A stretch of DNA of 64,000 bases from Bacteroidetes bacterium RIFCSPLOWO2_12_FULL_35_15 (GCA_001769385.1 MEPB01000038.1:62001-126000); one strand, 5' to 3'; shown: positions 1 to 8,158, numbered from the stretch's first letter. Numbers and translations are program-made. The notes: generated by a model not told the origin, from the sequence alone.

Positions 1-8
1 CAGCGCTG

Positions 9-34
9 TCATTTCGAGCGGAGTCGAGAAACGA
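9..34. repeat. Dispersed CATTTCGAG-type repeat, fragment
   Basis: The stretch TCATTTCGAGCGGAGTCGAG near the left edge resembles a short dispersed intergenic sequence that recurs in this window in degenerate form (3716-3755, 27585-27612, 31631-31660). It lies upstream of the first gene and does not code. The family is common between genes of many Bacteroidota; that is from general knowledge, not a search. Confidence 0.4.
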
Positions 35-112
35 GCGAGGCAATTTAAATTGGACTAGTTTATACTGGTAAATGGTATAATTAATAAAAAAACAATCAAC
101 CTTAATAATTTC

Positions 113-120
113 TATTTTTG
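113..120 (+). promoter_or_regulatory. -7 promoter element, TATTTTTG
   Basis: TATTTTTG matches the Bacteroidetes -7 consensus TAnnTTTG. It overlaps an upstream TTG that could be mistaken for a start codon, so the methyltransferase most likely starts at the GTG at 136. No clear -33 TTTG is visible. Confidence 0.45.
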
Positions 121-135
121 TACAAATCAAAAAAA

Positions 136-882
136 GTGTCAGAAAGTAAACATGTCAACTGGTTTGAAGATTGGTTCAACTCCGGCTATTATCATATTTT
201 ATACAAACACCGTAACTGTAATGAAGCGGAATTATTTATCGATAATCTGATGAACTTTTTGCAACCGGAAAAAGAGGCTCGGTTTCTTGATCTGGCTTGT
301 GGCAAAGGAAGACATGCAATTTATCTGAATCAAAAAGGATTTAATGTAACCGGAACAGATCTGGCCGATGAGAGTATAGCAGAGGCATCGAAATTTGAAA
401 ATGAAAAACTAAGTTTCTTTGTTCATGATATGCGCAAAGTTTTTCGAATAAACTATTTTGATTATGTGTTGAATTTATTCACCAGCTTCGGATATTTTGA
501 AAATGAAAAAGATGATTCTGATACAATAAATGCTATATATAAAGCATTAAAACCAAATGGCGTATTTGTTTTTGATTTTTTTAATGTGCAAAAAGTAATT
601 GCCAATCTGGTTGATACTGAAACAAAAACGATTGATAACATTGAATTTAAGATCACACGACATATTCAAAACAATTTTATTATCAAAAATATTTTAGTTA
701 CAGATAATGGCAAGCAATTTTCTTTTCAGGAACGAGTAAAAGCGCTTACATTAACCGATTTCGAGAAATACTTTGTCGCTAACAAACTTAAAATAGTACA
801 TTTGTTCGGCAATTATCAATTGGAAAAATACAATGAATACAGTTCCGACAGATTGATAATCATTGCTAAAAAAGAAGCATAA
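136..882 (+). CDS. Class I SAM-dependent methyltransferase
   Basis: This is a soluble methyltransferase of about 248 residues that transfers a methyl group from S-adenosylmethionine to an unknown small molecule. The SAM-binding motif I is visible as FLDLACGKGRHAIYL near residues 50-65. It is followed by an acidic GTDLAD (motif II) and by a motif IV-like region containing YVLNLFTSFGYF. The conserved N-terminus WFEDWF..YYHILYKHRN is typical of a Bacteroidetes family annotated only as class I methyltransferase. An in-frame TTG at 118 lies inside a TAnnTTTG promoter box, so I prefer the GTG at 136. The ZIP transporter starts 5 bases after the stop, so the two genes are probably co-transcribed. 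The substrate is unknown. Confidence 0.85.
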   Translation: MSESKHVNWFEDWFNSGYYHILYKHRNCNEAELFIDNLMNFLQPEKEARFLDLACGKGRHAIYLNQKGFNVTGTDLADESIAEASKFENEKLSFFVHDMRKVFRINYFDYVLNLFTSFGYFENEKDDSDTINAIYKALKPNGVFVFDFFNVQKVIANLVDTETKTIDNIEFKITRHIQNNFIIKNILVTDNGKQFSFQERVKALTLTDFEKYFVANKLKIVHLFGNYQLEKYNEYSSDRLIIIAKKEA

Positions 883-887
883 GAAAT

Positions 888-1607
888 ATGAATTTTTTAA
901 TGTACATAATCCTTTTTTTATCTGTTATCATTAGCGGAATAAGTGTTTTGTTTATTAATATCAGCAGCAGAAATTTAAAACTTATCCTTTCCTTTAGTGG
1001 TGCCTTTTTGTTCGCCATTTGTGTGTTACATCTTATTCCCGAAATTTATATTTCGGGAACTCCTAATATTGGTATATATATTCTGATAGGATTTTTTGCT
1101 CAGATCTTACTGGAGTTTTTTACCGAAGGTATCGAGCATGGTCACATTCATGTGCATAATCATAACGGACACAACCATCAGGCATTTCCATATGCGATGA
1201 TGATCGGACTCTCTATCCATTCTTTTTTAGAAGGGATGCCACTTTCCAATACAGGAACAGATACACACAACTCCTTGCTTACCGGAATAATCATGCACAA
1301 CATTCCTATTGCAATGGCTCTAATGACCATGCTTTTGCAATCGCACATCAGTAAAAAAACTGCCATTTTCTGGTTAATTGTATTTGCATTGATCACACCA
1401 CTAGGCAGCTTTACAAGCTATGCTATAGGTGAAAATATGATAGGGAATATCTCTATTTATTTTGATAGAATAATGGCTGTAGTAGTAGGGATTTTTCTGC
1501 ATATTTCCACTACCATTCTTTTCGAGTCGAGCGAAAATCACCGATTCAACCTCATTAAATTTATTGTGATTTTAATGGGTGCCGGGTTTGCGATTGTTAG
1601 TATGTAA
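888..1607 (+). CDS. ZIP family divalent metal transporter
   Basis: This is an inner-membrane transporter of the ZIP (ZupT-like) family, which imports zinc or related divalent cations. The 239-residue protein is almost entirely hydrophobic, with about seven or eight membrane spans. A histidine-rich cytoplasmic loop (HGHIHVHNHNGHNH, about residues 84-97) is the hallmark variable loop. The following helix carries HSFLEGMPL, equivalent to the conserved ZIP helix IV metal site (H-S-x-x-E-G), and a later helix has MHNIPIAMAL (H-N-x-P), the second half of the site. The start ATG is 5 bases after the methyltransferase stop, so an operon is likely. Metal specificity cannot be read from the sequence. 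Confidence 0.9.
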   Translation: MNFLMYIILFLSVIISGISVLFINISSRNLKLILSFSGAFLFAICVLHLIPEIYISGTPNIGIYILIGFFAQILLEFFTEGIEHGHIHVHNHNGHNHQAFPYAMMIGLSIHSFLEGMPLSNTGTDTHNSLLTGIIMHNIPIAMALMTMLLQSHISKKTAIFWLIVFALITPLGSFTSYAIGENMIGNISIYFDRIMAVVVGIFLHISTTILFESSENHRFNLIKFIVILMGAGFAIVSM

Positions 1608-1861
1608 AAGGATTTAATTTGCAATCCGAATCAATTAAATCGATCTAATTATTCTTCTTTAATCAGATAGTATATATGTTAAGTTTTTTACTAACGCTAA
1701 TCTGGTAATGATGCGATGTGTATTATGGGAACGCGGATCCTCGCGAGATTGATAAGATTAAAAATGATTGTTATAACGTAAGAAGTTAATATTATCCTTG
1801 TGATGAATATGATTAAATTCCATGAGTAATTTAAGATCATAAAAACTCAGCAAAATATCCA
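1608..1861. other. Gene-free interval with degenerate repeat
   Basis: No gene is visible. At about 1730-1770 the sequence (ACGCGGATCCTCGCGAG and following) resembles a degraded copy of the CGGAT/CAGATT-type intergenic repeats seen more clearly at 5017-5130. No promoter or terminator could be assigned. Confidence 0.35.
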
Positions 1862-2095
1862 TTAATTTTCAAATTTAATTTTGTTACCCAGACCAGGGTG
1901 TTGTTTTAATTCATTGGCAAACACTCGCTTTATTAATTGTGTAGCATAATACAAATGCTGCTCCGGACTTAATGATTTCAACCACAAGTAATTATCATTT
2001 TCCTGCTCCTCAAAAGATTTATGAAACTGTATGCGCCCTTCTCCATAAGATTGCATAAACGCTGTTGCATTTAAAACGTAGTTTATAGTATTCAA
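1862..2095 (-). CDS. Small hypothetical protein
   Basis: A 77-residue soluble protein I do not recognise. It has no signal peptide or membrane segment. The middle part (SLSPEQHLYYATQLIKRVFANELK) looks like an ordinary amphipathic helix pair, and the composition is normal for a coding gene. It stands alone, with gene-free sequence on both sides. An 8-bp inverted repeat (AACAGAGG at 2098-2105, CCTCTGTT at 2123-2130) sits immediately upstream of the start and could be an operator or the end of a neighbouring transcript. It could be a real orphan gene or a chance frame. Confidence 0.45.
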   Translation of the reverse strand: MNTINYVLNATAFMQSYGEGRIQFHKSFEEQENDNYLWLKSLSPEQHLYYATQLIKRVFANELKQHPGLGNKIKFEN

Positions 2096-2146
2096 TTAAC
2101 AGAGGATTAAAAAAAGCTAATACCTCTGTTCGATATTTATTTTGTG

Positions 2147-2227
2147 GCGTTTCCCTGCGGGTCGGGCTATCCGCTGCAATCTTTTGTTCGTTCCTCTCAA
2201 AAGGATTTCCGCTGCTATCCCTAACGC
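2147..2227. repeat. Structured conserved-looking intergenic element
   Basis: An 81-bp GC-richer island between genes. The ends GCGTT (2147) and AACGC (2223-2227) can pair. An inner hairpin pairs AATCTTTTG (2178-2186) with CAAAAGGATT (2198-2207). The sequences TATCCGCTGC and TTTCCGCTGC are repeated in direct orientation on either side of that hairpin. I recognise the general pattern as one found between genes in other Bacteroidota, but I cannot name a family. It could be a small RNA or a dispersed palindromic element. Confidence 0.45.
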
Positions 2228-2333
2228 ATGTCTGCTAAATCATAATCATTGATTGCTGCTAGAATCCATTCCAATATTTCAAAGAACAAGAAAAACTTCT
2301 GTGTACCGCATATATTAGCTATTTCTATGTCAA

Positions 2334-2366
2334 AAAAACAAAAAAAGCACCCTTACAGGTGCTTTC
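2334..2366 (-). terminator. Rho-independent terminator of the AhpE-like peroxiredoxin
   Basis: AAAGCACC (2344-2351) and GGTGCTTT (2358-2365) form an 8-bp stem with a 6-base loop. On the minus strand it is followed by a T-rich run. It lies 20 bases past the peroxiredoxin stop. Confidence 0.8.
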
Positions 2367-2386
2367 TACTTTATATTCAAAAATTA

Positions 2387-2857
2387 TTAATTCAATTTCG
2401 CCAAGACATCTTTGATTGCCATAAAATCCGGTTGTTGTCCTGCATCTTCCAGCACTTCAGCATAACGAACCACTCCCTCTTTATCAATTACAAATGCAGA
2501 GCGCTTTGAAACACCTTTCATTCCCAAAACAAACTCTTCATACAATGCTCCATAAGCTGCTGAAGCCTCTTTATTAAAATCCGATAATAAAGGGAAATTT
2601 AAATTTTGTTCCCCTTTGAATTTCCCTAATGTAAAAAGAGAATCTACAGAAATAGCAAGCACTTGTGCATTTGCAGTATTATAACTTGCAATATCATCGC
2701 GGGTAGCACATAATTCAGCAGTACACGTTCCGGTAAATGCTAAAGGGAAAAATAATACTACTACATTTTTGCCATTGAATTCTGCTACTGAAACAGCTTT
2801 TTTATCCGTATCATTTAGGGTAAATAATGGCGCTTTTTGGCCTACTTCTATTTTCAT
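2387..2857 (-). CDS. AhpE-type peroxiredoxin
   Basis: A cytoplasmic thiol peroxidase of 156 residues that reduces hydrogen peroxide or organic hydroperoxides. It has the AhpC/TSA thioredoxin fold. The active-site segment FPLAFTGTCTAELC puts the peroxidatic cysteine at C45 within the P-x3-T-x2-C motif, and a second cysteine at C50. The FPLAFTG form resembles AhpE-like 1-Cys peroxiredoxins rather than the classic VCPTE type. There is no signal peptide. It is divergent from a second, 2-Cys peroxiredoxin at 3010, and the shared 150-bp intergenic region holds one palindrome centred between the two promoters, so the two genes are probably co-regulated. The sequence does not show which electron donor it uses. 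Confidence 0.9.
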   Translation of the reverse strand: MKIEVGQKAPLFTLNDTDKKAVSVAEFNGKNVVVLFFPLAFTGTCTAELCATRDDIASYNTANAQVLAISVDSLFTLGKFKGEQNLNFPLLSDFNKEASAAYGALYEEFVLGMKGVSKRSAFVIDKEGVVRYAEVLEDAGQQPDFMAIKDVLAKLN

Positions 2858-2900
2858 GATTAATGTTTTAAGTGTTATTTGTATATTTAATTTTCGGGCG

Positions 2901-2908
2901 CAAAGGTA
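2901..2908 (-). promoter_or_regulatory. -7 promoter element (TACCTTTG) of AhpE-like gene
   Basis: Read on the minus strand this is TACCTTTG, a perfect TAnnTTTG. Its T lies 27.5 bases from the centre of the palindrome at 2928-2943. No good -33 TTTG is present, which fits an activator-dependent promoter. Confidence 0.55.
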
Positions 2909-2927
2909 AATATTGTTTGCGAAAAAA

Positions 2928-2943
2928 CATGATTAATATCATG
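2928..2943. promoter_or_regulatory. FNR/CRP-like palindrome between divergent peroxiredoxins
   Basis: CATGAT-TAAT-ATCATG is a 6-bp inverted repeat with a 4-base spacer. Its core ATGAT-N4-ATCAT resembles the FNR site TTGAT-N4-ATCAA. Its centre (2935.5) is exactly midway between the minus-strand -7 box (2908) and the plus-strand -7-like box (2963). That puts it near -40 for both start sites, the position used by class II activators. A similar site lies at 30586-30601. Confidence 0.5.
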
Positions 2944-2962
2944 ATATTATCCGCACTTTTTG

Positions 2963-2970
2963 TAACTTCG
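2963..2970 (+). promoter_or_regulatory. -7-like element (TAACTTCG) of AhpC-type gene
   Basis: TAACTTCG differs from TAnnTTTG at one base. It lies 40 bases upstream of the peroxiredoxin start and mirrors the box at 2901-2908 around the central palindrome. Confidence 0.45.
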
Positions 2971-3009
2971 TAACCTGAAAATTTTGTTAAACCAATAAAA
3001 CTTAAAAAT

Positions 3010-3639
3010 ATGTCACTAGTAGGAAAAAAAGCACCTTCATTTAAGGCGCAAGCAGTAGTAAACGGAGGAGAATTTGTAGAAAATTTTTCTCTTGATCAAT
3101 ACATTGGAAAAAAACATGTGATCATGTTTTTCTATCCTAAAGATTTCACATTTGTTTGTCCAACCGAATTACATGCATTTCAGGAGAAATTAGCCGAATT
3201 TGAAAAACGCAATGTTGCTGTTGTAGCTTGCTCTACAGATACAGAACAATCACACTGGGGATGGTTACAACAGCCAAAAAACCAAGGTGGAATTCAAGGA
3301 GTAAAATACCCGATTGTAGCAGATACAACAAAGATTATCTCCATGAATTTTGATGTTTTATTTGGCGAATATCAAGTGGATGAAACGGATACTTTGATTG
3401 CAAACGGACCAATGATCGCATACAGAGGGTTGTATCTAATTGATAAAAACGGAATTGTTCGTCATCAGTTGATTAACGACCTACCATTAGGACGAAGCGT
3501 AGATGAAGCATTACGCATGGTGGATGCTTTACAGTTTTTCGAAGAAAACGGTGAAGTATGTCCTGCAAACTGGCAAAAAGGTGATGCCGCCATGAAAGCT
3601 ACTCATGATGGTGTTGCAAATTATTTAGCTAAACACTAA
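3010..3639 (+). CDS. Typical 2-Cys peroxiredoxin (AhpC/Prx1 type)
   Basis: A 209-residue cytoplasmic peroxidase of the AhpC/Prx1 group. The peroxidatic cysteine is C50 in DFTFVCPTELHAF. The resolving cysteine is C184 in EVCPANW near the C-terminus, so both halves of the 2-Cys disulfide cycle are present. HWGW and GLYLIDKNGIVRH are further family landmarks. The length and VCP motifs fit the thioredoxin- or AhpF-dependent branch; no ahpF is adjacent. It is transcribed away from the AhpE-like peroxiredoxin across a shared regulatory palindrome. A strong hairpin at 3782-3813 lies downstream. Confidence 0.93.
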   Translation: MSLVGKKAPSFKAQAVVNGGEFVENFSLDQYIGKKHVIMFFYPKDFTFVCPTELHAFQEKLAEFEKRNVAVVACSTDTEQSHWGWLQQPKNQGGIQGVKYPIVADTTKIISMNFDVLFGEYQVDETDTLIANGPMIAYRGLYLIDKNGIVRHQLINDLPLGRSVDEALRMVDALQFFEENGEVCPANWQKGDAAMKATHDGVANYLAKH

Positions 3640-3715
3640 ATACTACGAATTACGAATGATCGAATTACGAATGATTCTTTTGCTTGTAGTTTTTCATTCA
3701 TATAATACAATGGTG

Positions 3716-3755
3716 TTATTTCGACCGGAGCAAAGCTGGTTAGTCGGAATGGCAT
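3716..3755. repeat. Dispersed TTATTTCGACCGGAG repeat copy
   Basis: TTATTTCGACCGGAGCAAAG followed by a degenerate GAATGGCATT half is a decayed palindromic intergenic repeat of the same type as the fragment at 9-34. Just upstream, at 3644-3675, the motif CGAATTACGAATGA is repeated in tandem. Confidence 0.35.
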
Positions 3756-3781
3756 TTTATTAACACTTTTTATCATTAAAA

Positions 3782-3813
3782 AAAAGCGCCTCGGTGAAAA
3801 CCAAGGCGCTTTT
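3782..3813. terminator. Hairpin terminator after 2-Cys peroxiredoxin
   Basis: AAAAGCGCCT (3782-3791) pairs with AGGCGCTTTT (3804-3813), and GGT/ACC extends the stem around a GAAA loop. It ends in a T run. An apparent in-frame start at 3794 for the next gene falls inside this hairpin and is not credible. Confidence 0.75.
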
Positions 3814-3817
3814 GATT

Positions 3818-3825
3818 TATATTTG
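3818..3825 (+). promoter_or_regulatory. -7 element TATATTTG for ompH-like gene
   Basis: TATATTTG fits TAnnTTTG and is 22 bases ahead of the ATG at 3848. No clear -33 TTTG is seen at the proper distance. Confidence 0.4.
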
Positions 3826-3847
3826 CTCATTATTAATAACTAAAACA

Positions 3848-4492
3848 ATGAACAAAAATTTTTCTTTACTCCTGAATGTTGTATTAATTATTGCTGTCGC
3901 AGTATTATATTACTTACACTTCTCCACCTGCAAACAAACCTGTGAATCAACAGTTCAACATGATTCAACTGCTGTCACCAAACCAATAGTGCTTAGTCCG
4001 AAAGAAATTAAAGCATCAAAAATTGTGTATGTAAACCTGGATGTATTAAATGAAAAATATGAATATATTAAAGATCTAAGTAAATCTGCAAAAGCCGAAC
4101 AACAAGCATTGGAAGCAACTTACCAGACAAAAGCAAAAAAATTACAGGAAGATTATTCCATGTTTCAACAAAAAGCACAGCAGGGATTATTGTCAGAAAA
4201 CCAAGCCAATACAGAGCAAGAAGCTTTAATGAAAAGAAAAGATGAACTGGATCAACTGGAAGCAAAATCGCAAGCGATGATGGAAAAAATTCAGGAGAAG
4301 ACCGATGAAATGAATTCGAACATGAAGGAATATATTAAAGAATATAATAAACAAGGTAATTATAATTATGTTTTTGCTTTCAGCGAAGGCCCGCTAAGTC
4401 CATTATTATTAGCCAACGACAGCCTTGATATTACCAATGATATCCTGGAAGGTTTAAATGCACAATACAAAGCGAAAAAAGGGAAGAAATAA
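3848..4492 (+). CDS. OmpH/Skp family periplasmic chaperone
   Basis: A 214-residue protein of the OmpH/Skp family, which holds unfolded outer-membrane proteins in the periplasm. An N-terminal hydrophobic segment (about residues 5-22, LLLNVVLIIAVAVLYYL) anchors or exports it. The mature part begins with KIVYVNLDVLNEKYEY, the usual first strand of the Skp body. About 100 residues of charged, glutamine-rich coiled coil follow (AEQQALEATYQTKAKKLQ). The C-terminal part (NYVFAFSEGPLSPLLLAN...DITNDILEGLN) closes the body domain. I chose the ATG at 3848 because the upstream in-frame GTG is inside a terminator hairpin. No bamA or lpxD neighbour is present, so this is probably a stand-alone paralogue. 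Confidence 0.85.
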   Translation: MNKNFSLLLNVVLIIAVAVLYYLHFSTCKQTCESTVQHDSTAVTKPIVLSPKEIKASKIVYVNLDVLNEKYEYIKDLSKSAKAEQQALEATYQTKAKKLQEDYSMFQQKAQQGLLSENQANTEQEALMKRKDELDQLEAKSQAMMEKIQEKTDEMNSNMKEYIKEYNKQGNYNYVFAFSEGPLSPLLLANDSLDITNDILEGLNAQYKAKKGKK

Positions 4493-4985
4493 TTTAGTGA
4501 TGTATTAAATTTCTCATCGTTTTCTTAGAACACATCTAAAAGTTTTTCGCACGTCCTGATCATTTTTCGAAAAAGAAAAACACTACCATTGACGTGTTTT
4601 ATAATTGGCTCTGTTTCAATTTAATTTCATCTCCCTGCCTCATTCTCCAAAGGAGTTCTTCGGACAAATGGGGACATAATCCTGCAAGTAATGAAATAGA
4701 CGTGATTTTATATTGCTTTTTTTGAAAAAAAATTACTACTCGAACTGACAACTCACAGTCACTTAGAGTTTGACCCCATACGTGTTCGAAACCTTCCACA
4801 AGCCTTTGTTTATAATAAAAGGATAAAGTGTGATTTGAAAACAGTTGTAGTTTTTAATAGGACTGTAGGACAAGTTATTAAGATTAATGACTGAAAATAC
4901 TTTTGATGAATTAGCAATAGAAACGAAGGTCGATTTTCAGTGTGGCGGTAATCCTAATAAAGCAAAACACTTATGGAACACTACT
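4493..4985. other. Gene-free interval
   Basis: No convincing gene. A 66-codon minus-strand frame (4599-4799) has no family resemblance I can name and no start-site signal. The interval contains the left arm (4782-4794, GTGTTCGAAACCT) of a 13-bp perfect inverted repeat whose other arm is at 5181-5193. Confidence 0.5.
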
Positions 4986-4991
4986 TAATTA

Positions 4992-5175
4992 GAGTCTGTT
5001 CATAATGTAAAAATTAGCCGCAGATTCGCAGATTAAAATTGAACTACTACGCACTTTTTTGCCACAGATCATGCTGATTTTCGCGGATTATCCGCCAAGC
5101 GGATTCCTTTTTAATCTGCGAATCTGCGGCTTCTATTTTTTTGTTTTAATTTAATCCCACTCTATGGACAGACAC
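4992..5175. mobile_element. MITE-like element with GAGTCTGTTCAT ends
   Basis: A 184-bp non-coding element. The left end GAGTCTGTTCATA and the inverted right end GTGTCTGTCCATA match at 11 of 13 bases, and TAATTA flanks both sides. Inside, a perfect 22-bp inverted repeat (5017-5038 and 5109-5130, containing CAGATTCGCAGATT) surrounds a spacer with a further CGCGGATTATCCG motif. The ends resemble those of the element at 31369-31569 (GAGCCTGTTTAAA). The terminal sequences suggest mobilisation by an IS5-type transposase supplied in trans; none is encoded here. Confidence 0.5.
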
Positions 5176-5180
5176 TAATT

Positions 5181-5193
5181 AGGTTTCGAACAC
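5181..5193. repeat. Right arm of 13-bp perfect inverted repeat
   Basis: AGGTTTCGAACAC is the exact reverse complement of 4782-4794. The two arms enclose about 390 bp including the MITE-like element. Confidence 0.5.
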
Positions 5194-5219
5194 TTATCGT
5201 TGAAAACCCGTGCCTGCAA

Positions 5220-7934
5220 TTAATTCAAATAACTCTTCGCTTTCTCCAATGCCTTTGAAATTCCTTGTGAGTTAGTTCCACCGGCAGTTGCATAAAATGC
5301 TGCACCACCACCGCCACCTTGTATTTCTTTTCCTAATTCACGAACAATAGTTCCGGCATTTAATTTTTTATCAGCTACTAAATTGTCGGAAATAATAATG
5401 GATAAACTTGGTTTCCCTTTTACTTCAGCAGCAAGCACCATAAATAAATTATCAATTTGATTGCGTAATTCAAACGACAGATCTTTTATTGCATCAGCAG
5501 AATCCAGGTCAATTTTTTCAGCAATAAAGTTAATGCCATTGACGATTTGTTTTTTTGCCAGTAATTCAATTTTTAATCCTTTTGCTTTCTCGCGAAGCAT
5601 TTGCTCTATTTGTTTTTGCAAAGCAGAATTATCTTCCAGTAAATTTTGTAAACTTTTCAAAACATCTTTTGGGTTTTTTAATAATGCTTTTACTTCATTT
5701 ACTAAATTACTTTGTTGATTGAAAAACGCTTCTGATTTCACAGAAGTAATTGCTTCGATACGTCTTATCCCGGCAGCAACAGCGCCTTCTGAGGTTATCT
5801 TAAATAACCCGATTTGTCCGGTTGCAGGCACATGCGTACCACCGCATAATTCAATCGAATAGTTTTTATCCCCGCCCGACTGAATGCCATCAGTAGTTCG
5901 GACGGGGAATTTCACAACACGTACCACATCGCCATATTTTTCGCCAAACAAAGCCATTGCACCGGCTTTTCGGGCATCATCAATTGGCATCTCTGTGATG
6001 TTGGTTGAAATATTTTCACGGATTTTATGATTTACGATCGCTTCAATTTCAGCAATTTCTTCATCTGTTACTTTCGAAAAATGTGAAAAATCGAAACGTA
6101 AATGTTCCTCATTTACCAGGGAGCCTTTTTGTTCTACATGCGTTCCTAAAACTTTGCGTAATGCTGCATGTAACAAATGTGTAGCACTGTGATTGTTCTC
6201 GGTTAATTGACGTTTTTCAAGATCTACTTTGGCAATAAAAGTATGCGTAAAATTTTCCGGTAATTTATCAGCAAAATGAATGATGATCCCATTTTCTTTT
6301 TTTGTATCACTGATAATTATTTTTTCATTGGCTGATTCTAATGTTCCTCTATCACCTACTTGTCCGCCACTCTCCGCATAGAACGGAGTTTTATCTAATA
6401 CGATTTGAAATTGCTCTTTGCCTTTTGCTTTTACTTTTCGGTATTGAATGATTTTACTTTCACATTCCAATTGTTTGTATCCAACAAATTCGGGCTCCTC
6501 ATTTTTAATCTTTGACTTTGAACTTTCAACTTCTACCCAATCTCCGGTGTCAATTGCTGTTGCAGCGCGTGAACGGTCTTTTTGTTTTTCTAATTCTATT
6601 TGAAATCCTTTTTCATCAATGCTCAAACCATTATCTCTTGCAATCAAGGAAGTTAAATCGAGCGGAAAACCGAAGGTGTCATATAATTCGAAAACAGTTG
6701 AACCATCAATTATTTTTTTGTTTTCTTTTATTAAACTGGTGCAAACATTTTCAATTCTTTTCAAGCCATTTTCAAGTGTTCTAAAAAAAGAAGTTTCTTC
6801 CTCCTTAATTACTTTTTCAATCAATGATCTTTGAGAGATCAATTCTGGGAATGCTTCACCCATTTGGTTTGCAAGAACATTTACCAATTGATACATAAAT
6901 GGTTCTTTCAAATTTAGTGATTGATATCCATAACGGATGGCACGTCTTAAAATTCTACGTATCACATATCCTGCACCTGTATTAGATGGTAATTGTCCAT
7001 CGGCAATGCTGAATGAAATAGCACGAATATGATCTGCAATAACACGCATCGCGATATTGATGGTTAATTGTTCTTTTGTAGTTTCAGCGTTTTCATTTTC
7101 CGATTTGTATTTTAATCCGGCTAATTCTTCAATTTTATTCAACAATGGAGTAAACACATCTGAATCGTAATTCGATTGTTTCTGTTGTAAAACCCGGACC
7201 AGTCGCTCAAATCCCATTCCTGTATCCACATGTTGAGCAGGTAGCTTTTCCAAACTTCCATCAGCCTTGCGATTGAATTCCATGAATACATTGTTCCATA
7301 CTTCAATCACTTGCGGGTCGTCATTATTTACTCTTTCTGCTCCACTAATTTTTGCTCTTTCTTCATCAGTTCTTCCATCATAATGGATTTCGGAGCAGGG
7401 TCCGCAAGGCCCCATATCACCCATTTCCCAAAAATTATCTTTTTTGTTCCCGCGTAAAATTCTGTCTTCGGGTACAAATTGTTTCCATAGATCGTATGCT
7501 TCCTGATCAAAGCCCAATCCATCATCAGCACTTCCTTCGAATACAGTTACATATAAGCGCGATTTGTCAATTTTATAAACTTCAGTAAGTAATTCCCATG
7601 CCCAGTTGATTGCATCTTTTTTAAAATAATCGCCAAAGCTCCAGTTACCAAGCATTTCGAACATGGTGTGATGGTAAGTATCAACCCCTACTTCTTCCAG
7701 GTCGTTATGTTTTCCGCTAACACGAAGGCATTTTTGAGTATCGGCAACACGCGGAAATTTGATGGGTGCATTTCCTAAAAACAAATCTTTGAAAGGTGCC
7801 ATGCCGCTATTGTTAAACATCAGGGTAGGGTCATTTTTTACCACCATTGGGGCAGAAGGCACAATGTGATGTCCTTTTGACTTAAAAAAATCTAAAAATG
7901 TTTGACGTACTTTGGTGCTGGTTAATTGGTGCAT
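5220..7934 (-). CDS. alaS: Alanyl-tRNA synthetase
   Basis: Charges tRNA-Ala with alanine and clears mischarged seryl- and glycyl-tRNA. The order is standard: a class II catalytic core at the N-terminus ([16 protein letters not shown], then [14 protein letters not shown] and [10 protein letters not shown]), a tRNA-recognition region, an editing domain with zinc ligands HSATH (about residue 580) and CGGTH (about residue 690), and the C-Ala/DHHA1 domain ending in [14 protein letters not shown]. At 904 residues it is slightly longer than usual. Residues near 468-481 ([14 protein letters not shown]) correspond to a low-complexity AGTTGAAAGTTCAAAG tract and may be an extra insertion. The leader contains an unusual G-poor CAATTAAC tract directly before the ATG. 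It is a single-copy essential gene. Confidence 0.97.
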   Translation of the reverse strand: MHQLTSTKVRQTFLDFFKSKGHHIVPSAPMVVKNDPTLMFNNSGMAPFKDLFLGNAPIKFPRVADTQKCLRVSGKHNDLEEVGVDTYHHTMFEMLGNWSFGDYFKKDAINWAWELLTEVYKIDKSRLYVTVFEGSADDGLGFDQEAYDLWKQFVPEDRILRGNKKDNFWEMGDMGPCGPCSEIHYDGRTDEERAKISGAERVNNDDPQVIEVWNNVFMEFNRKADGSLEKLPAQHVDTGMGFERLVRVLQQKQSNYDSDVFTPLLNKIEELAGLKYKSENENAETTKEQLTINIAMRVIADHIRAISFSIADGQLPSNTGAGYVIRRILRRAIRYGYQSLNLKEPFMYQLVNVLANQMGEAFPELISQRSLIEKVIKEEETSFFRTLENGLKRIENVCTSLIKENKKIIDGSTVFELYDTFGFPLDLTSLIARDNGLSIDEKGFQIELEKQKDRSRAATAIDTGDWVEVESSKSKIKNEEPEFVGYKQLECESKIIQYRKVKAKGKEQFQIVLDKTPFYAESGGQVGDRGTLESANEKIIISDTKKENGIIIHFADKLPENFTHTFIAKVDLEKRQLTENNHSATHLLHAALRKVLGTHVEQKGSLVNEEHLRFDFSHFSKVTDEEIAEIEAIVNHKIRENISTNITEMPIDDARKAGAMALFGEKYGDVVRVVKFPVRTTDGIQSGGDKNYSIELCGGTHVPATGQIGLFKITSEGAVAAGIRRIEAITSVKSEAFFNQQSNLVNEVKALLKNPKDVLKSLQNLLEDNSALQKQIEQMLREKAKGLKIELLAKKQIVNGINFIAEKIDLDSADAIKDLSFELRNQIDNLFMVLAAEVKGKPSLSIIISDNLVADKKLNAGTIVRELGKEIQGGGGGAAFYATAGGTNSQGISKALEKAKSYLN

Positions 7935-7935
7935 T

Positions 7936-7977
7936 TTAATTGGTTGATTAAGTGATTTGTTAATTGGGTTAAATTAG
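7936..7977 (-). repeat. G-poor AACCAATTAAC-type tract before alaS
   Basis: On the coding strand the bases just before the alaS ATG read as repeats of CCAATTAAC / CAACCAATTAA with almost no G. The same kind of tract in the same orientation precedes folE (62189-62225) and overlaps the mqnD start (63556-63596). Confidence 0.4.
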
Positions 7978-8109
7978 TTTGTTTACATTAATGTTTGATG
8001 ATTCAAATACATTATCCTAAAATTCTAAAGATCCCAATTGGCACATTTGCAAATTTTCAAATTAACGAATTGACTTTTCACTATTGCCTATTCCCTGCAA
8101 AAGCGATTG

Positions 8110-8117
8110 CAAATTTA
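8110..8117 (-). promoter_or_regulatory. Possible -7 element for alaS
   Basis: TAAATTTG on the minus strand fits TAnnTTTG. The implied leader of about 170 bases would include the CAATTAAC tract. A weaker plus-strand box TAAATTCG (8129-8136) may serve the divergent M23 gene. Confidence 0.3.
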
Positions 8118-8158
8118 GTTTATTTGCGTAAATTCGCATTGCTTGAAATAAAAAATTA

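Noticed and set aside
3794-3847. Longer OmpH reading frame starting at GTG 3794
   Set aside because: The start lies inside a perfect terminator hairpin and upstream of the -7 box; ATG 3848 gives a normal signal/anchor sequence.
4599-4799. 66-codon minus-strand frame
   Set aside because: No family resemblance, no start signal, and it ends in an inverted repeat arm.
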